Positions 11,097 to 22,570 of a DNA stretch of 64,000 bases are shown here, piece after piece (the first letter of the stretch is position 1; every line of letters begins with the position of its first letter). The position numbers were made by a program, and so were the translations under genes. The notes beneath the pieces were generated by a model that was not told the DNA's origin, searched no databases, and worked only from the letters and a program-made list of their open reading frames with translations. The stretch lies in NCBI GenBank assembly GCA_950022655.1, contig OX465584.1, positions 51,256,723 through 51,320,722 of the forward strand, written 5' to 3'. This DNA comes from Alentia gelatinosa. Its lineage: Eukaryota > Annelida > Polychaeta > Phyllodocida > Polynoidae.

Positions 11097-12300
11097 CCTA
11101 CTGTCACACCAGTAACAAGTTACAACGTGTTGTCAGGAGATGTCAGACATCAGACCTAATGTCATGCCGTTAGCAAGTTAAAATGTGTTTTAAGGAGACG
11201 TCACACATCTGACCTAGTTTCATATCGGTAACAAGTTACAATGTGTTGTCAGAAGACGTCAGACATCTGACCTAGTCTACTGTCATGTCGGGAAAAAGTT
11301 ACAACGTGTTATCAGGAGATGTCAGACATCAGACCTAATGTCATGCCGTTAGCAAGTTAAAAATGTGTTTTAAGGAGACGTCACACATCTGACCTAGTTT
11401 CACATCGGTAACAAGTTACAATGTGTTGTCAGAAGACGTCAGACATCTGACCTAGTCTACTGTCATGTCGGGAACAAGTTACAACGTGTTATCAGGAGAT
11501 GTAAGAGATCTGACATACTGTCATGCCAGTAGCAAGCTACAATATCTTATAAGGAGACATCAGACATCTAACCTATTATCACAGCAGTAACAAGTTACAA
11601 CATGTTCACAGGAGGCGTCAAACGTCTGACGTACTGTGACACTAGTAGCAGGTTAAAATGTTTTATAAAACGACATCAGTCATCTAACCTAGAGTCACAC
11701 CAGTAACAAGTTACATGTTGTCAGGAGACATCAGATGTTTGACTTACTCCCCTGCCAGTAACAAGTTAGATCATGATGTGAGGAAATGTCAGAAATCTGA
11801 CCTAATGTCATGCTGGTAACAAGTTATAACATGTTCTCAGATGACATCTGGGAGCTGCTTCAAAAGTCGGGAAGGTGCTAAACAAGAGTACTCACCGCCA
11901 AAGCGCGAGCTAACAATGGCACTTGAAGCGTCGCTGTCGAGGTGGAAGTGCCGCTCTCTATTGGGTATTGATAGCAGTTTTGCTGCTGCTTTGATTCAAA
12001 GTGCCGCTCACTGTTGCGGCCTCTCAATTCGAAATGCAACGTGCCCCTGGCAAGACTTCATTCGACTTTTGAAACAGCTCCTTGATATCTGACTTAGTGT
12101 CCTGCCAGTAGCAAGTTACAATGTGTCATCAGGAGATGTCAGACGTCTAGTCTACTGTCATGCCCGGAACAAGGTACAACGTGTTATAAGAAGACATTAG
12201 ACATCTGACCTACTGTCATGCCAATAACAAGTTACCATGTGTTATAAGGATCTGACCACTGTCATGCCGGTAACAAGTTAGAATGTCGTTAAAAGTCACG
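11080..12300 (+). repeat. Minisatellite of about 60 bp spanning the LRP4-like stop codon and 3' flank
   Basis: About 16 units, each with gtaacaagttac and gtcagacatctgac, both able to form small hairpins (GTAAC-AA-GTTAC and GTCAGA-CA-TCTGAC). Unit 1 contains the last codons and stop (ending 11096). A MITE interrupts the array at 11850-12081. If the 3' UTR extends here, the transcript would carry serial hairpins. Confidence 0.85.
11850..12081. mobile_element. MITE, GGGAGCTG family, copy 2
   Basis: Same length and sequence family as 7131-7362, with ends GGGAGCTGCTTCAAAAGTC and GACTTTTGAAACAGCTCC. Inserted in the minisatellite; gacatct on the left and gatatct on the right suggest a decayed target duplication. 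Confidence 0.85.
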
Positions 12301-13100
12301 TGCCATCTGATTGTTGTTATTGGTCATGGTTGCTATGGTAACCTGCCAATAGGCTGTGAGGCTTGTTTCATAAAACATATATCACATATGTTATCTATTA
12401 TGTTTAAGTGGTTATTATCAGTTATCATCACTTGATTGGAATATGAAAATGTCTTCTCTATTTATGTGTGTAAATAGATTTTCATCAACAGATTCCACAA
12501 TTCTACATGTTACGTTATGATAAGGGAAAGTATGACATTTTGCTTTTATTGTGTTTCAACATAATCTACTTTAAGTCATAATAATAATTATATTTGAACA
12601 ATAATATGTATGAATTGTCACAGTTATCCACCTTGTGTATTGTACATGTATATGTTAACATTCTTTATAAGCACGTCAACTTCAATCTTTTTTCACTACA
12701 TGAGGAATTATGATAATCTCATGAGTATGAATTGTAATATTTATATATATGTCTATATATCTAGAATAATGGAAAACTACAATAGTTTGCCTCATTTGCC
12801 ATTGAAACGGGTTGGTTTTTGCATGTATGTTACTTTCTTTATGTTATATTATTTCTGGGCATGGACCATGGCATATCGTTTATTTGTTAAGTGTATCTTT
12901 TTTTGAGATCATGTAAATATTAGGTTGATATTTGAGTTGTTCCAAGCACAAACATGTAGACTGAACAAGAGATAGCAGTGATTGAGATGTGCATCAGGGA
13001 AAGACAACTTAATCATGTACTCTAACAGTATATACAGTTACCACTATGTCAAACAATGTACTATTTTAGTAGTTCTGTGCAGTATTGGTGTACTTGACAT

Positions 13101-13391
13101 TATCTCACCCCTGATATCCTTTCCCTATAGCCTTAATATTGGGAACTCATACTCAATACCCATGGAGTATTGTAAACAGTTACTTAATGGGTAATGATGT
13201 CATAAACATTAGCTGATAAGTCAGTAATAGGGGTGAAATTAAATTTGAACCACAATCAGTCAGTACCTCACTGAAAATATACCATTCGTTTTGGTTTGCC
13301 ACATAATGTCACTGGGCTTTGCCTCATGAGATTACTTCAAAACCAAAATTCATGGCATAATTTCAGGGGCTACGGATGTTGATGCAGTTCC
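13101..13391. repeat. Paired-foldback element, copy 2
   Basis: Part one, 13101-13237, begins tatctcacccctgatat and ends aataggggtgaaatt. Part two, about 13248-13391, is a palindrome around GTCACTGGGCTTTGCCTCATGA, with arms containing ccattcgttttggttt and aaaaccaaaattcatgg. Confidence 0.75.
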
Positions 13392-13954
13392 TTCTTTCTA
13401 CGTCACATGGTGCAGTATTGATGTACGTCCCTGGTGACAATTACGTCACACAGTGCTGTCTTGATTATATAACACAGGTGTTGAGCAAAGATTTGGTTCT
13501 CTTGGGTTCATTCATTCATTGGTCTTGTTCATTGATGTGTTCCTATATAAGATATAGACTATATATTTATACAACTTCATGTGTAGAAAACAGGTCATTT
13601 ATTCCCGGAAAAAGAAACCAATGCATAATTAGCTGAAGTGAATCAAGTGTTTCTAGTTGTAGACAAATCAACGGATACAGAAGATTCTATAATTGTAGCA
13701 GATATATTTTTATATGAAATGTTGAAAATAACAGAACACATTCTTATTTATACTATGTCAATGTCGCATGGACTCTTTCGTCTTCATTCACTTAGTCATG
13801 GTTTGACATGGCTTTCTATGTAATATATAACTAATAATCTTATTTCATCAGTATGGTGTCTGTACATAGACGATGATAATCATTGATCCAAAGTGATATG
13901 TAATAAATTCCTGCTTAGTGCCGAGTTGTACATAGAATGAAATATTGGCCAGCT

Positions 13955-14320
13955 CGTGTATGTCCTGGGAGCAGGGACATAACGCGGGCTTGTGTGTTAT
14001 ATGTCCTCTGATCAGGGACAGTAAGGCAGACTTGTGTATTATATGTCCTGTGATCAGGAACAGTAAGGCAGGCTTGTGTATTATATGTCCTGTAATCAGG
14101 AACAGTAAGGCAGGCTTGTGTGTTATATGTCCTGTGATCAGGGGCAATAAAGAGGTCGTATATGTTACATGTCCTGTGAACAGGGACAGAAAGTTCGGCT
14201 CGTGTGTTATAGGTCTTGTGAGCAGGGACAGTAAGGTTATCTTGTGTATTATATGTCCTGTGATCAAGGACAGTAAGGCGGGCTTGTGTATTTTCTGTCC
14301 TGTGATCAGGGACAGAATGG
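13955..14320 (+). repeat. 42-bp minisatellite
   Basis: Eight units of 42 bp (cttgtgtattatatgtcctg, then tgatcagggacagtaaggc). The period is a multiple of three, so both strands stay open and give a 14-residue repeat; no start context, splice context or homology supports a gene. Confidence 0.88.
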
Positions 14321-14344
14321 TGCTAATCACGCTTCTCTCACCTT

Positions 14345-14655
14345 GGGGAACTCCTCCCCTCCCTGTCCCTCCTCCTACCCTCCTCCTTCACTCCCTCCCC
14401 CTCATCCTCTTCCTCCTTCTTCCCTCCTCCTCTTCCTCCTCCTCCCCTCCTCCTCTTCCTCCCCTCCCTCCCCCTCATCCTCTTCCTCCTTCTGCCCTCC
14501 TCCTCTTCCTCCTCCTCCCCTCCTCCTCCCCATCCCTACCACTCTTCCTCCCACACTCCCCCTCCCTCCTCCTCTTCCTCCTCCTCTTCCTCCTCCTCCC
14601 CATCCCTACCACTCTTCCTCCCACACTCCCCCTCTCTCCTCCTCTTTCTACTCCT
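14345..14655. repeat. 310-nt polypyrimidine tract
   Basis: Almost pure C/T run on the plus strand (cctcctcttcctcc motifs), containing an internal duplication of about 75 bp (catccctaccactcttcctc twice). Such a run can adopt triplex (H-DNA) structure. Confidence 0.9.
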
Positions 14656-15214
14656 TTAATTGTCTGTTTTATAACTTTTAGAAATGGCAGCTTCTTTTTC
14701 ATCATAGAAATCCATTTTCTCATCTTTACTTTTTATAAGTTCTTTTCCTATCACAAAGGTAATTTTAATTGAGCCTATTCAGACCCAAAAAATGGTCTGA
14801 ACCTTCCCACAGAAGCAATTCCACATTTTTGACTGACCATAGCGGACATATTTTGATTATATACCTCCCCATCCACCACAACCCACGACCCTCTCACCAC
14901 CACCACCAGGGGTATTTGACGAGACAGAGAGATTAAACCCCGCCCAGCTGTGACTGACTTGTTTCCTTGTCACCCTACATTGTAAATACTTCCATCATCC
15001 TCATCACCATCACCACTTCACAACAACAGTCATTGGCAAATCTCAGACACCAGAATCACTGCTACCCCAAAACAACAAACTCCCTTCTGAAAGTCAAAGG
15101 TTGTCTTTTTTCATAGTTTACAGAACCCAGGTCACAGTCATGTAATACTGAGTATTAGGGTAGTGAGGTATGGTAGAGTAGTCAGTTACCATACTGGTGT
15201 TTATATAGCAGCCA

Positions 15215-15660
15215 TGTTTTAGTTATTTTAGAGCATGGAAAATTGTCAGAGGAGTATCAAAGTAACGCAGCAGAACGGCATTGGTAATAGCATCATCTAA
15301 TAAATTTACGTCCTGACTTACATGTGCAATAAATGTCATAACGGCATTGGTAACAGCACGATCTTGTAAATTCATGTCCTCACATAAATGTGTGATAAAT
15401 GTTATGATGGCATTAGGAACATCTCGTAAATTCATATCATCACGTGAATATCTAATAAATGTCATTATGGCATTGACAACAGCCCAATCTCTTTGATTCA
15501 TGTCCTCATGTAAATGTGTAATAGATGTCTTAACGACCCCCCCCCCCCCATCTCTTCTATTCATGTCCTTACGTAAATGTGTAATAAATGTCATAACAGC
15601 ATTGGTAACAGCCCCATCTCGTAAATTTCTGTCATCATATAGATATGTAATGAATGTCAT
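15215..15660 (-). repeat. Minisatellite of about 63-66 bp
   Basis: Six to seven units around cgtaaattcatgtcctcac, ataaatgtgtaataaatgtc and ggcattggtaacagc. The minus strand is open for 145 codons as a 22-residue repeat (like MTFITHLxxDMNLRDxAVTNA). A run of C at 15539-15549 alters one unit. I treat it as a repeat, not a gene. Confidence 0.75.
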
Positions 15661-16463
15661 AAATATTGAAATAGAATTATTAATCTCTTTCCAAAGTTTC
15701 TATCCCTAGTTCTGTATGTAATATTTCTTTTGTTTGTGTAAAACAAAAATAATATTAAGGCTCACACCAATAAAACCGCGCTGAACTTTCTCATACAGCA
15801 TCAGCCTATTGCCGTGGCCATCAACAATGTTTTTCTACATTTTAGTGGTCTCTCCGAGACAGAAATTTGTCTGACCTCAATTGACATCACCCTCCTTCAA
15901 AAAACCTGTACCGAATCTGAGATGTAGCATTTTCTTTTTCTGAAATAGCTGGTTCCCACCTGTGTTACTTTGATATAACCTAATCTGACAGTAACTCCGC
16001 ACTGGTTCTATTTCCAAAGTCGGGTACAGAACTTACAAAGGTACATGAAATGGAGCTCACTGTATGTGTATTACTGGTGAGGAGAATGGGACCACATGGT
16101 TCTAGTATAGCTGTACCATTGATTATGTATTGCAATGGACATATTTAAAGGAGGTGTTCAATTGAACTGGGCAACTCATCAAAAAGCCAAAGTATGTTCG
16201 CTAAAGGACATCGCACAGCGATAAAGAAACACCAGCCAGAAGGCAGGATATATACCAAGGGTGGTTTTGGCGCAAGAAATTCAGGACAGCTATAGACTCT
16301 AGAACCGTCCCAAGGCGCTATTAACACTATGTAAGGTGGTCAAGGTGAAGGTTGTGGTTTACTCAGAATGCAGTCATTGGCTGCTGGGTCAATCCATGCC
16401 TTCTATATTTCTTATTTGGCAGTGAAGGCATAGGGACAACTTCATGCAGGTAGACACCAGCCT

Positions 16464-16513
16464 GGGAGCTGTTTCAAAACCATAGACTTAACCCACGTTT
16501 TGAAACAGCTCCC
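16464..16513. mobile_element. MITE, GGGAGCTG family, internally deleted copy
   Basis: A 50-bp element consisting almost only of the two inverted repeats GGGAGCTGTTTCAAAAC and GTTTTGAAACAGCTCCC around a short spacer. Same ends as the copies at 7131 and 11850. Confidence 0.8.
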
Positions 16514-16891
16514 TGGCAGTACAGTAGAGCTGGCCCACATGACGTCATGCAGCGTTTGGCTATCACCTGTGGCAGCCATATTGTATTCATGCCCGATTTA
16601 ACCAGACACTCCACTGCCGTTGCCATTTTGAATTGATACTTATGCAAAAGTAGTTCCTAATTGTACATTTATATATAGGTCTTTAAACATAAACTCATTA
16701 AAGATTAATGGAAATTCAATGGATTCCTACCTTTTTTAATCTTCAGCATAAAACCAATACTGCAATGTGATATACAGAAACACACTCAGAAATGGTATAT
16801 GGCTGGTAGCTGATGTCAGCCACCAGCAAATGTCTACTACATGATGTCAGGTGGCACTATTTTTCCTGGTAAGCAGTGGGTTTGTAAACTT

Positions 16892-17170
16892 TATCTCACC
16901 CCTGGTATTTTTCCCATACAATTGTCATTGTGAACTCATACTCAATACCCATGGAATATTGTAATTAAAAAAACCTCAATGGGTGATGAAGTCACAAATG
17001 AGCCAGTTAGTCAGTGATCAGGGTGGTTTAAAAATCTGAACTGCACTCGATCTATAGCTGCTGAAAATACATCATTTCTGTTATGTATTCTCACTTGGCT
17101 TTGTCAGGTGACATTACTCCACAACTAAAACGCGTATTTTCAGTAGCTACGGATCTTGATGCAGTTTCCC
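16892..17170. repeat. Paired-foldback element, copy 3
   Basis: Part one begins tatctcacccctggtat and ends gatcagggtgg (about 17025). Part two, about 17038-17170, is a palindrome with loop region TCACTTGGCTTTGTCAGGTGA and arms starting gaactgca and ending tgcagttt. Arms resemble copy 2. Confidence 0.72.
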
Positions 17171-17204
17171 CTTAAAGTGAAAATAGACTGTATGCACCCG
17201 TTCA

Positions 17205-17660
17205 TACTTCAGATTAGATATCTAATAGGACTGAGACTGATGAAAAAACTAGCTGTGAGTAACCTGTTGTATTCCATGATGGAAGTTGGGTTTTCTATGA
17301 TGGGAGAACTAGCCACAGTTTGCATTGTGTAGTTCATGATGGGAGAACTAGCCATGACCTGCAATGTTTTCATTCTACAAAAGGAGAACTCGCTGTGACT
17401 TACATGGTATATTCTCTGATGGTGTAACCTGCCGTGGCTTGCATTTTATATTCTGTGACAAGAGAACTAGCTGCAGCTTGCGTCCTGTTTTTTATGATGG
17501 GAAAACTAGCTGTGGCTTATGCTGCGTATTCTATGATAGGAAAATTAGCCGCGTCCTGCAATGCGTAATAATGTTATGCAAGAACTAGCTGGACCTTGCA
17601 TTATTTTCTATAATGGGAGGAGTAGTCACAGCTTGCATTGATAATAGCTTTTTGGAAGGT
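17205..17660 (+). repeat. Decayed tandem repeats of about 55 bp
   Basis: Eight or so units built on gatgggagaactagccgtgg, cttgcattttgtattctatg; one further piece lies at about 17955-18060. No coding signal. Confidence 0.6.
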
Positions 17661-18299
17661 GACCTTAAACCATGTGTGGTTGATGCATAGTAATGCACAA
17701 GCTGCCTCTCAATAAACCTACCGTTTGTTTAGCATTCATCCTCTCGAATAAATCAAACCCATGAATTGCCATTTTATATGGTAATTCATTGGGGACTATT
17801 TTTTTGGTCTCCAGTACAAGTGGACTATTTTCCCATAATCAATGGATTTCAAATCTGTAATCAATAGTTATGGTTTCTGACAACTTAGAAACGACAGGTA
17901 GTGGTTTGCTCTGGCCCCCATACATTTTCAATGGGGACGCTAATTGGTGGATAATAAACTATTTTCTATGGTGGGAGAACTATATAGCTGCAGCTTGCAT
18001 TTTGTATTCTGTAACAGGAAAATAAGCTGCAGCTTGTGTTGTCAATTCTATGATAAAGTGAAATACTAGTTTTACTCCGTCAACCTGAGATCGTGATCAT
18101 TCCTCGGCCATCTGTGCGCTCTTCATATGTTTATTCCACAGTGTAGATACTTGTCATGTACAAATAAAATACGATGATCTGTAATTCAGTCAATGCATTC
18201 CAGTTTTCATTTTTAATTTGATTAAATAGTCTTTGCTTTTATATAAGGATTAGGTCTTACTTTCAACATGCATATCCTTAAGTGATTTTAAAATCAACT

Positions 18300-18905
18300 A
18301 ACCCTTTCAGTCCCAGGTTCCTGACAGCAATCCCACATGAAAAAAACTTTCATACATGTTATGCCTGTCTCAAGAGTTTTAAATCAATTGAAATGATTTT
18401 ATGCATTCACAAAAAACATTTTCCGTTGCGAATCTCAGGATGCTGTGGTCTATTGGATATTTGGTTGCCATGGCAACCATTCCATCCATTCTTCAAGAAA
18501 AAGTGAATTTATTAAATGAAATTTCGTAAATACTGCAGTAGCACGCCATCACCTTTAAGGTAATAAGCCCATCCAAAGATCTTTAGGTCTATGGGTAAGA
18601 ATCTAGAAGGTTGCCATAACAACCCTCTTAATCTAATTCAATTGCACTGTCATAGGTGTACCTGATCAATAACTCACCAAACTGCAGAGGGTGATTTGAA
18701 TGAAAAACTACCTAATTGAATGTCATGCCTGTTTTTAGAGTTTCGAAGGAAATGATATGATTTTTCACGTATAAAACGCATTTTCCAATAGAAATTTCAG
18801 GATCTTGTGATTGATTCCATATTTGGTTGCCATGCCAACTATTCCTTGGATCTTTTATGAAAAAGTGGACTTTTCTTACCGAATTTTCTAAAATAGATTA
18901 ACTCT
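18300..18905 (+). repeat. Diverged direct duplication of about 240 bp
   Basis: 18330-18535 and about 18700-18905 share ordered segments (catgcctgt...agagttt, atatttggttgccatg, aaaaagtg). A dispersed repeat follows at 18940. Nothing coding seen. Confidence 0.5.
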
Positions 18906-18939
18906 ACATTGCACCGTAGTGGGGGTTTACATTGGGTCC

Positions 18940-19200
18940 CTTTTGATAATTCTGTTCATCTGTGCTAATCCTATGTTAACAAGGGCAGCCGAGGGCCAAA
19001 GTCAGTATTCTGTAGCTACGAGAATAAATATCATATCTGTAATTAGAATCTTATATGCAAAAGATTGCTGGGAAAGAGAGGATTACAAAGATATTGGGAT
19101 TTTAAAAATCGGTCAAGTAGTTCAAGATATATGGAGGAAAGTCTAGTCAGATTAGTTGAATTTGAGGAACACAAGTATATAGAAAACAGTAGAAAGCATG
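18940..19200 (+). repeat. Dispersed repeat, segment A, copy 1
   Basis: Shares gtattctgtagctacgagaa, gggattttaaaaatcggtca and gtctagtcagattagttgaa with 28880-29100, and its first part with 21580-21720. Function unknown. Confidence 0.75.
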
Positions 19201-20815
19201 GCACCACATAATGATTAACCCTTGGTCATTGTGACTGCCTCCCTCATTAATGACGCGTGTACGAACTGATCTGGCATACTTGGATTCTTATTGATATTAC
19301 CAAACCGTGAAACTGAAAGTAAACATGAAAATTGTTTCACACTAGTAGGGTTTACAATGAAATTACACACATTGTAATAAAAGATTTAAACTATCAGACT
19401 ATAAATGTGATAAACATGACTTAAATGCGATGTAAGTATGTTATAACTGAACTAAGAAATGACATGAAAAGTTTGTCAATACTATGTGACCAGATTTTAC
19501 AGCAAACATGAGACAGTAAAATAGCACCAAAAAACTAACTCAAGTATTTGTTTGATTTTCTGCTTGTACATCAAAATACATCAGTACAATAATACTCCTG
19601 ATAACATAAACACCTTACCACGATTGCCCTTTGAGAAGGACAGTAATTGGAGTACTTAGGTTGGATTTACATGGCTGCACTCTGGTTGGCTACATGTGGC
19701 ATCCTAAACAAATGATATCAATGGATATAGATCTCAAACCACCTTATGATATATTCTTAAACAGGGTAAGTATTTGAGTAAATAACATTGACAGTTACAT
19801 GGGTTACAGAAATAAGAATCTTATCTGAATCTAATCCACACTTGAACTTGGCAACTCTAATACTAGTGAGGAGTGACAGTAAGTGACAGTGGTACTGGAG
19901 AGCATAAACTGACATGATTTATGTGCAATCTATATGTTGACAATATACCATTTTACATGAAAAGGTAGTGTATGGTACATACCATTCCAGATTGAGTGAA
20001 TGTTGACAATGCACATGTTGTTTGATGCTTAAATTTGAGTTACAACAGTGCTTCACTTCTCTGTTCTTTGCACATGGTTTGAAGTTGTAGTTCTGCAGTA
20101 ACTGACAGTTCAGCAGTAAATATCTTATAAAAAATAAATGATGTTACTATATCAACACCAACAAATATTCATGCAAATACAAGCACATAAAATTATCTAA
20201 TACACATTATGTTACTAAGTTTGTTATATTGCCATAAAGAGAAACAAGTGTCAATAGCAGTAAAAATGGTCAGTGACCTTGACCTTGACCTTGGGCAGTT
20301 ATGAAATGTAAACAACACACTCAGCTCACAGTCAGCTTGACAAGTAAGTCTTAGGGGCTGTTACAGTCATACTCTATTGTAGTCCTGTCCTATTATATAT
20401 CTCTCACATTATTGTACATTTCTACTTCATGCTTAACAATACCTAATACTAACATATTATTATATACATGCATTGTACTTTGACCTTCATATTCTAAATA
20501 CTAATGTATAGTTCTTAAAACTAACATTCACTAACACATCAGGTGATCCATCGTTGGGATTTCTTTCTCACTACAATGAGGAAAATCCCAAGGGAGAATA
20601 TCAAGGTGTGTACAGATATGTCTAGAGATATTCTACCCACCTCCTGCTGGGGTGACCGACTCCTGGGCAGATATTGACACCAACTTTTACCCATCCCCCC
20701 CTGCTGGATGAGCAGCACTCCCTGTCGATATTTTTTGGTACAGAATCTTAACCATACCTCAAGGAAAAAGTTGCATAGTGTGCGATGCCCTTAAATACTG
20801 TGACCGACTTGTCGG
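19200..20815. other. Non-coding interval, no feature recognised
   Basis: AT-rich sequence with short ORFs only, many stops in all frames and no clear repeat structure. I see nothing assignable here. Confidence 0.5.
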
Positions 20816-20825
20816 AAACCACTGA

Positions 20826-21720
20826 AAGCTCTTCAGACAAAAATGAATGAGTCAAACAATCTAATTCCTATGCCATTACAAAGAGCATAGATAGAGGATT
20901 AATTTGATGTATGATATGCCATAGTTTAAGAGATGTAAAAGGCCAGCATCTTGAAATAACTACACTGAAAAACTAAATTGATCAATTCTCTGATCCATCT
21001 TAGGACTTCAGGTTCAAGATAAATTATACAAATTAGTTGTCCAAAGTCCTATTTACAAGTCAAAGATATGTTTTGCCTTATATGACATGATTTACATTAG
21101 AGAGGAGTATCATTTGAGTGCTTTTTGCAAAATCTAGGCATCATTATTACAGATTTCCCTATCAATATGCAAATTAACTATGACATCATCAATATACATG
21201 AAAATAGATATCTCCATTGGATTCAGCATGTTAAAGTAGGTATAGCCCTATGGAACAAACTAGATAGCATTACACAGAAAGCCGGGTCTAAAGAAGAATT
21301 CAAAGGTTTCCTACAGTCAGTGTAACATTGGACAATAACCAAATGGTGTTCTGTATTTACTGTATTTAATGATCACATTTCTCCATTATTTTTTAAAAAC
21401 TTCATCATGACGTTTGTTTGATCTAGATGTATGCAATCCTGATTCCCATGGAAGAACTGTTTCATGTAGACAGATTGGTGAAATAAACATTATTAAAAAT
21501 ATTTTTTTAAAAACCCAGTATGCTAAATTACATGTCTCTATCATTGATATCTAGAGAGCTATTCTAATAATTCTGTTCATCTATGCTAATCCCAGGTTAA
21601 CAAGCCCACCCAACAGCCCAAAACAGTATTCTGTAGCTACGAGAATGGATTTCATATCTGTAATTAGAATAATATATGCAAAAGATAGCCAGGAAGGAGA
21701 GGATCACAAAGATATTTACC
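20826..21720 (+). repeat. Dispersed repeat B+A with LINE fragment inserted
   Basis: 20826-21232 and 21514-21560 together match, in reverse complement, about 29135-29640 (for example gacaaaaatgaatgagtcaa; ccattggattcagcatgtt; agtatgctaaattacatgtc). From 21580 it continues into segment A in direct orientation. The interruption 21233-21513 is a separate insertion. Confidence 0.75.
21233..21513 (+). mobile_element. 5'-truncated non-LTR retrotransposon tail
   Basis: Encodes the typical C-terminal end of LINE ORF2 (ALWNKLDSI then SKEEFKGFLQ, stop at 21323-21325), followed by a short 3' UTR and an A/T-rich tail. The reverse-complement paralogue at 29.2 kb lacks exactly this piece (aacatgctgaatcc next to agcatactgggg), giving an empty-site comparison. 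Confidence 0.8.
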
Positions 21721-22227
21721 TACTATATCTAAAAAAACTATGATTCTGGAAGAATCCGCTTGAAGTTGCTCCCGCACATAGAGACAAAGTGAACACTACC
21801 TATGTTTGGAGACTGAGAGCCCACGAGAGTGAGATTCTCTGCAGTGAAAAACTCGAAGCTGTTCTTCCTTTTTGTATATCTATACTCAGACAAACGTCTT
21901 CTCTTATGATTCATTTCAAGCCATGCCAAAATCAAAGTTTAGTATTGTAGTTTTTCTCGTGAGAAACCAATGGGATCTTAACTTTCGCTGGTAGCCCTTT
22001 CAAAACTCTGCTGATACCCCTCCCCCCACCCACCACCACTCCAGCCACCACTCTAAGTATTTGACCCAAACCCAGCATCTGGCTCTGTGGAGCAGTCAGC
22101 AGAGTGTGCGGCTAGGGATGCGGGCATAAGGTGTTAGATTCCCGCATTGGCTGAAGATGTTTCGTTTTTCTATATTTTTACACCTAACTCGGACTTTGTT
22201 TAAAAAGAAAAACATAAAATAATCTGT

Positions 22228-22300
22228 GGCCTCCGGGGTTCGAACCCCCGACCCTTGGATTGCAAAGCAGATGTTTTAACCATTATCTCACCCCAGATAT
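22228..22300 (-). repeat. tRNA-like sequence (SINE head or pseudogene)
   Basis: Minus strand has a B-box match (GGGTTCGAACCCCGG) and a loop with GCA in anticodon position, but the acceptor arm is not convincingly paired. It abuts the foldback element at 22284. A similar tRNA-like piece lies at about 30598-30675 (+). Confidence 0.4.
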
Positions 22301-22570
22301 TTTTTCTCCATAGACTTAACATTGTAAACTCGTATCTAACACCCATTAGATATTTAGGAAAAATATCCAATGGGGGATAATGTCACAAATGTTAGCCCAT
22401 TAGTCAATATTAAGGGTGAGATAAATTCAGAAACCCATTCAAGTTTAGGGTCAGAGCTCGATCCCATCTCATTTGAATCACATAGCAATTCACGCGGCTT
22501 CGCCTTGTGAATTACTACGTGATTCAAACTCGATGGGATACGAGCTCAGACCCTAAACTTTCATGGGTTT
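22284..22570. repeat. Paired-foldback element, copy 4
   Basis: Part one, 22284-22424, runs from tatctcaccccagatat to taagggtgagata. Part two, about 22431-22570, is a long palindrome with aaacccattcaagtttaggg pairing with ccctaaactttcatgggttt and loop TTCACGCGGCTTCGCCTTGTGAA. Arms differ from copies 1-3 yet still pair with each other. Confidence 0.8.

Noticed and set aside
11080..12300. CRISPR-like array
   Set aside because: Units vary along their whole length with no unique spacers, and this is an animal genome.
13945..14772. Plus-strand ORF of 275 codons
   Set aside because: First half is the 42-bp minisatellite, second half the polypyrimidine tract; the frame is open because of composition.
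15223..15660. Minus-strand ORF of 145 codons with 22-residue repeats
   Set aside because: The period of the minisatellite explains the open frame; no start or splice context.
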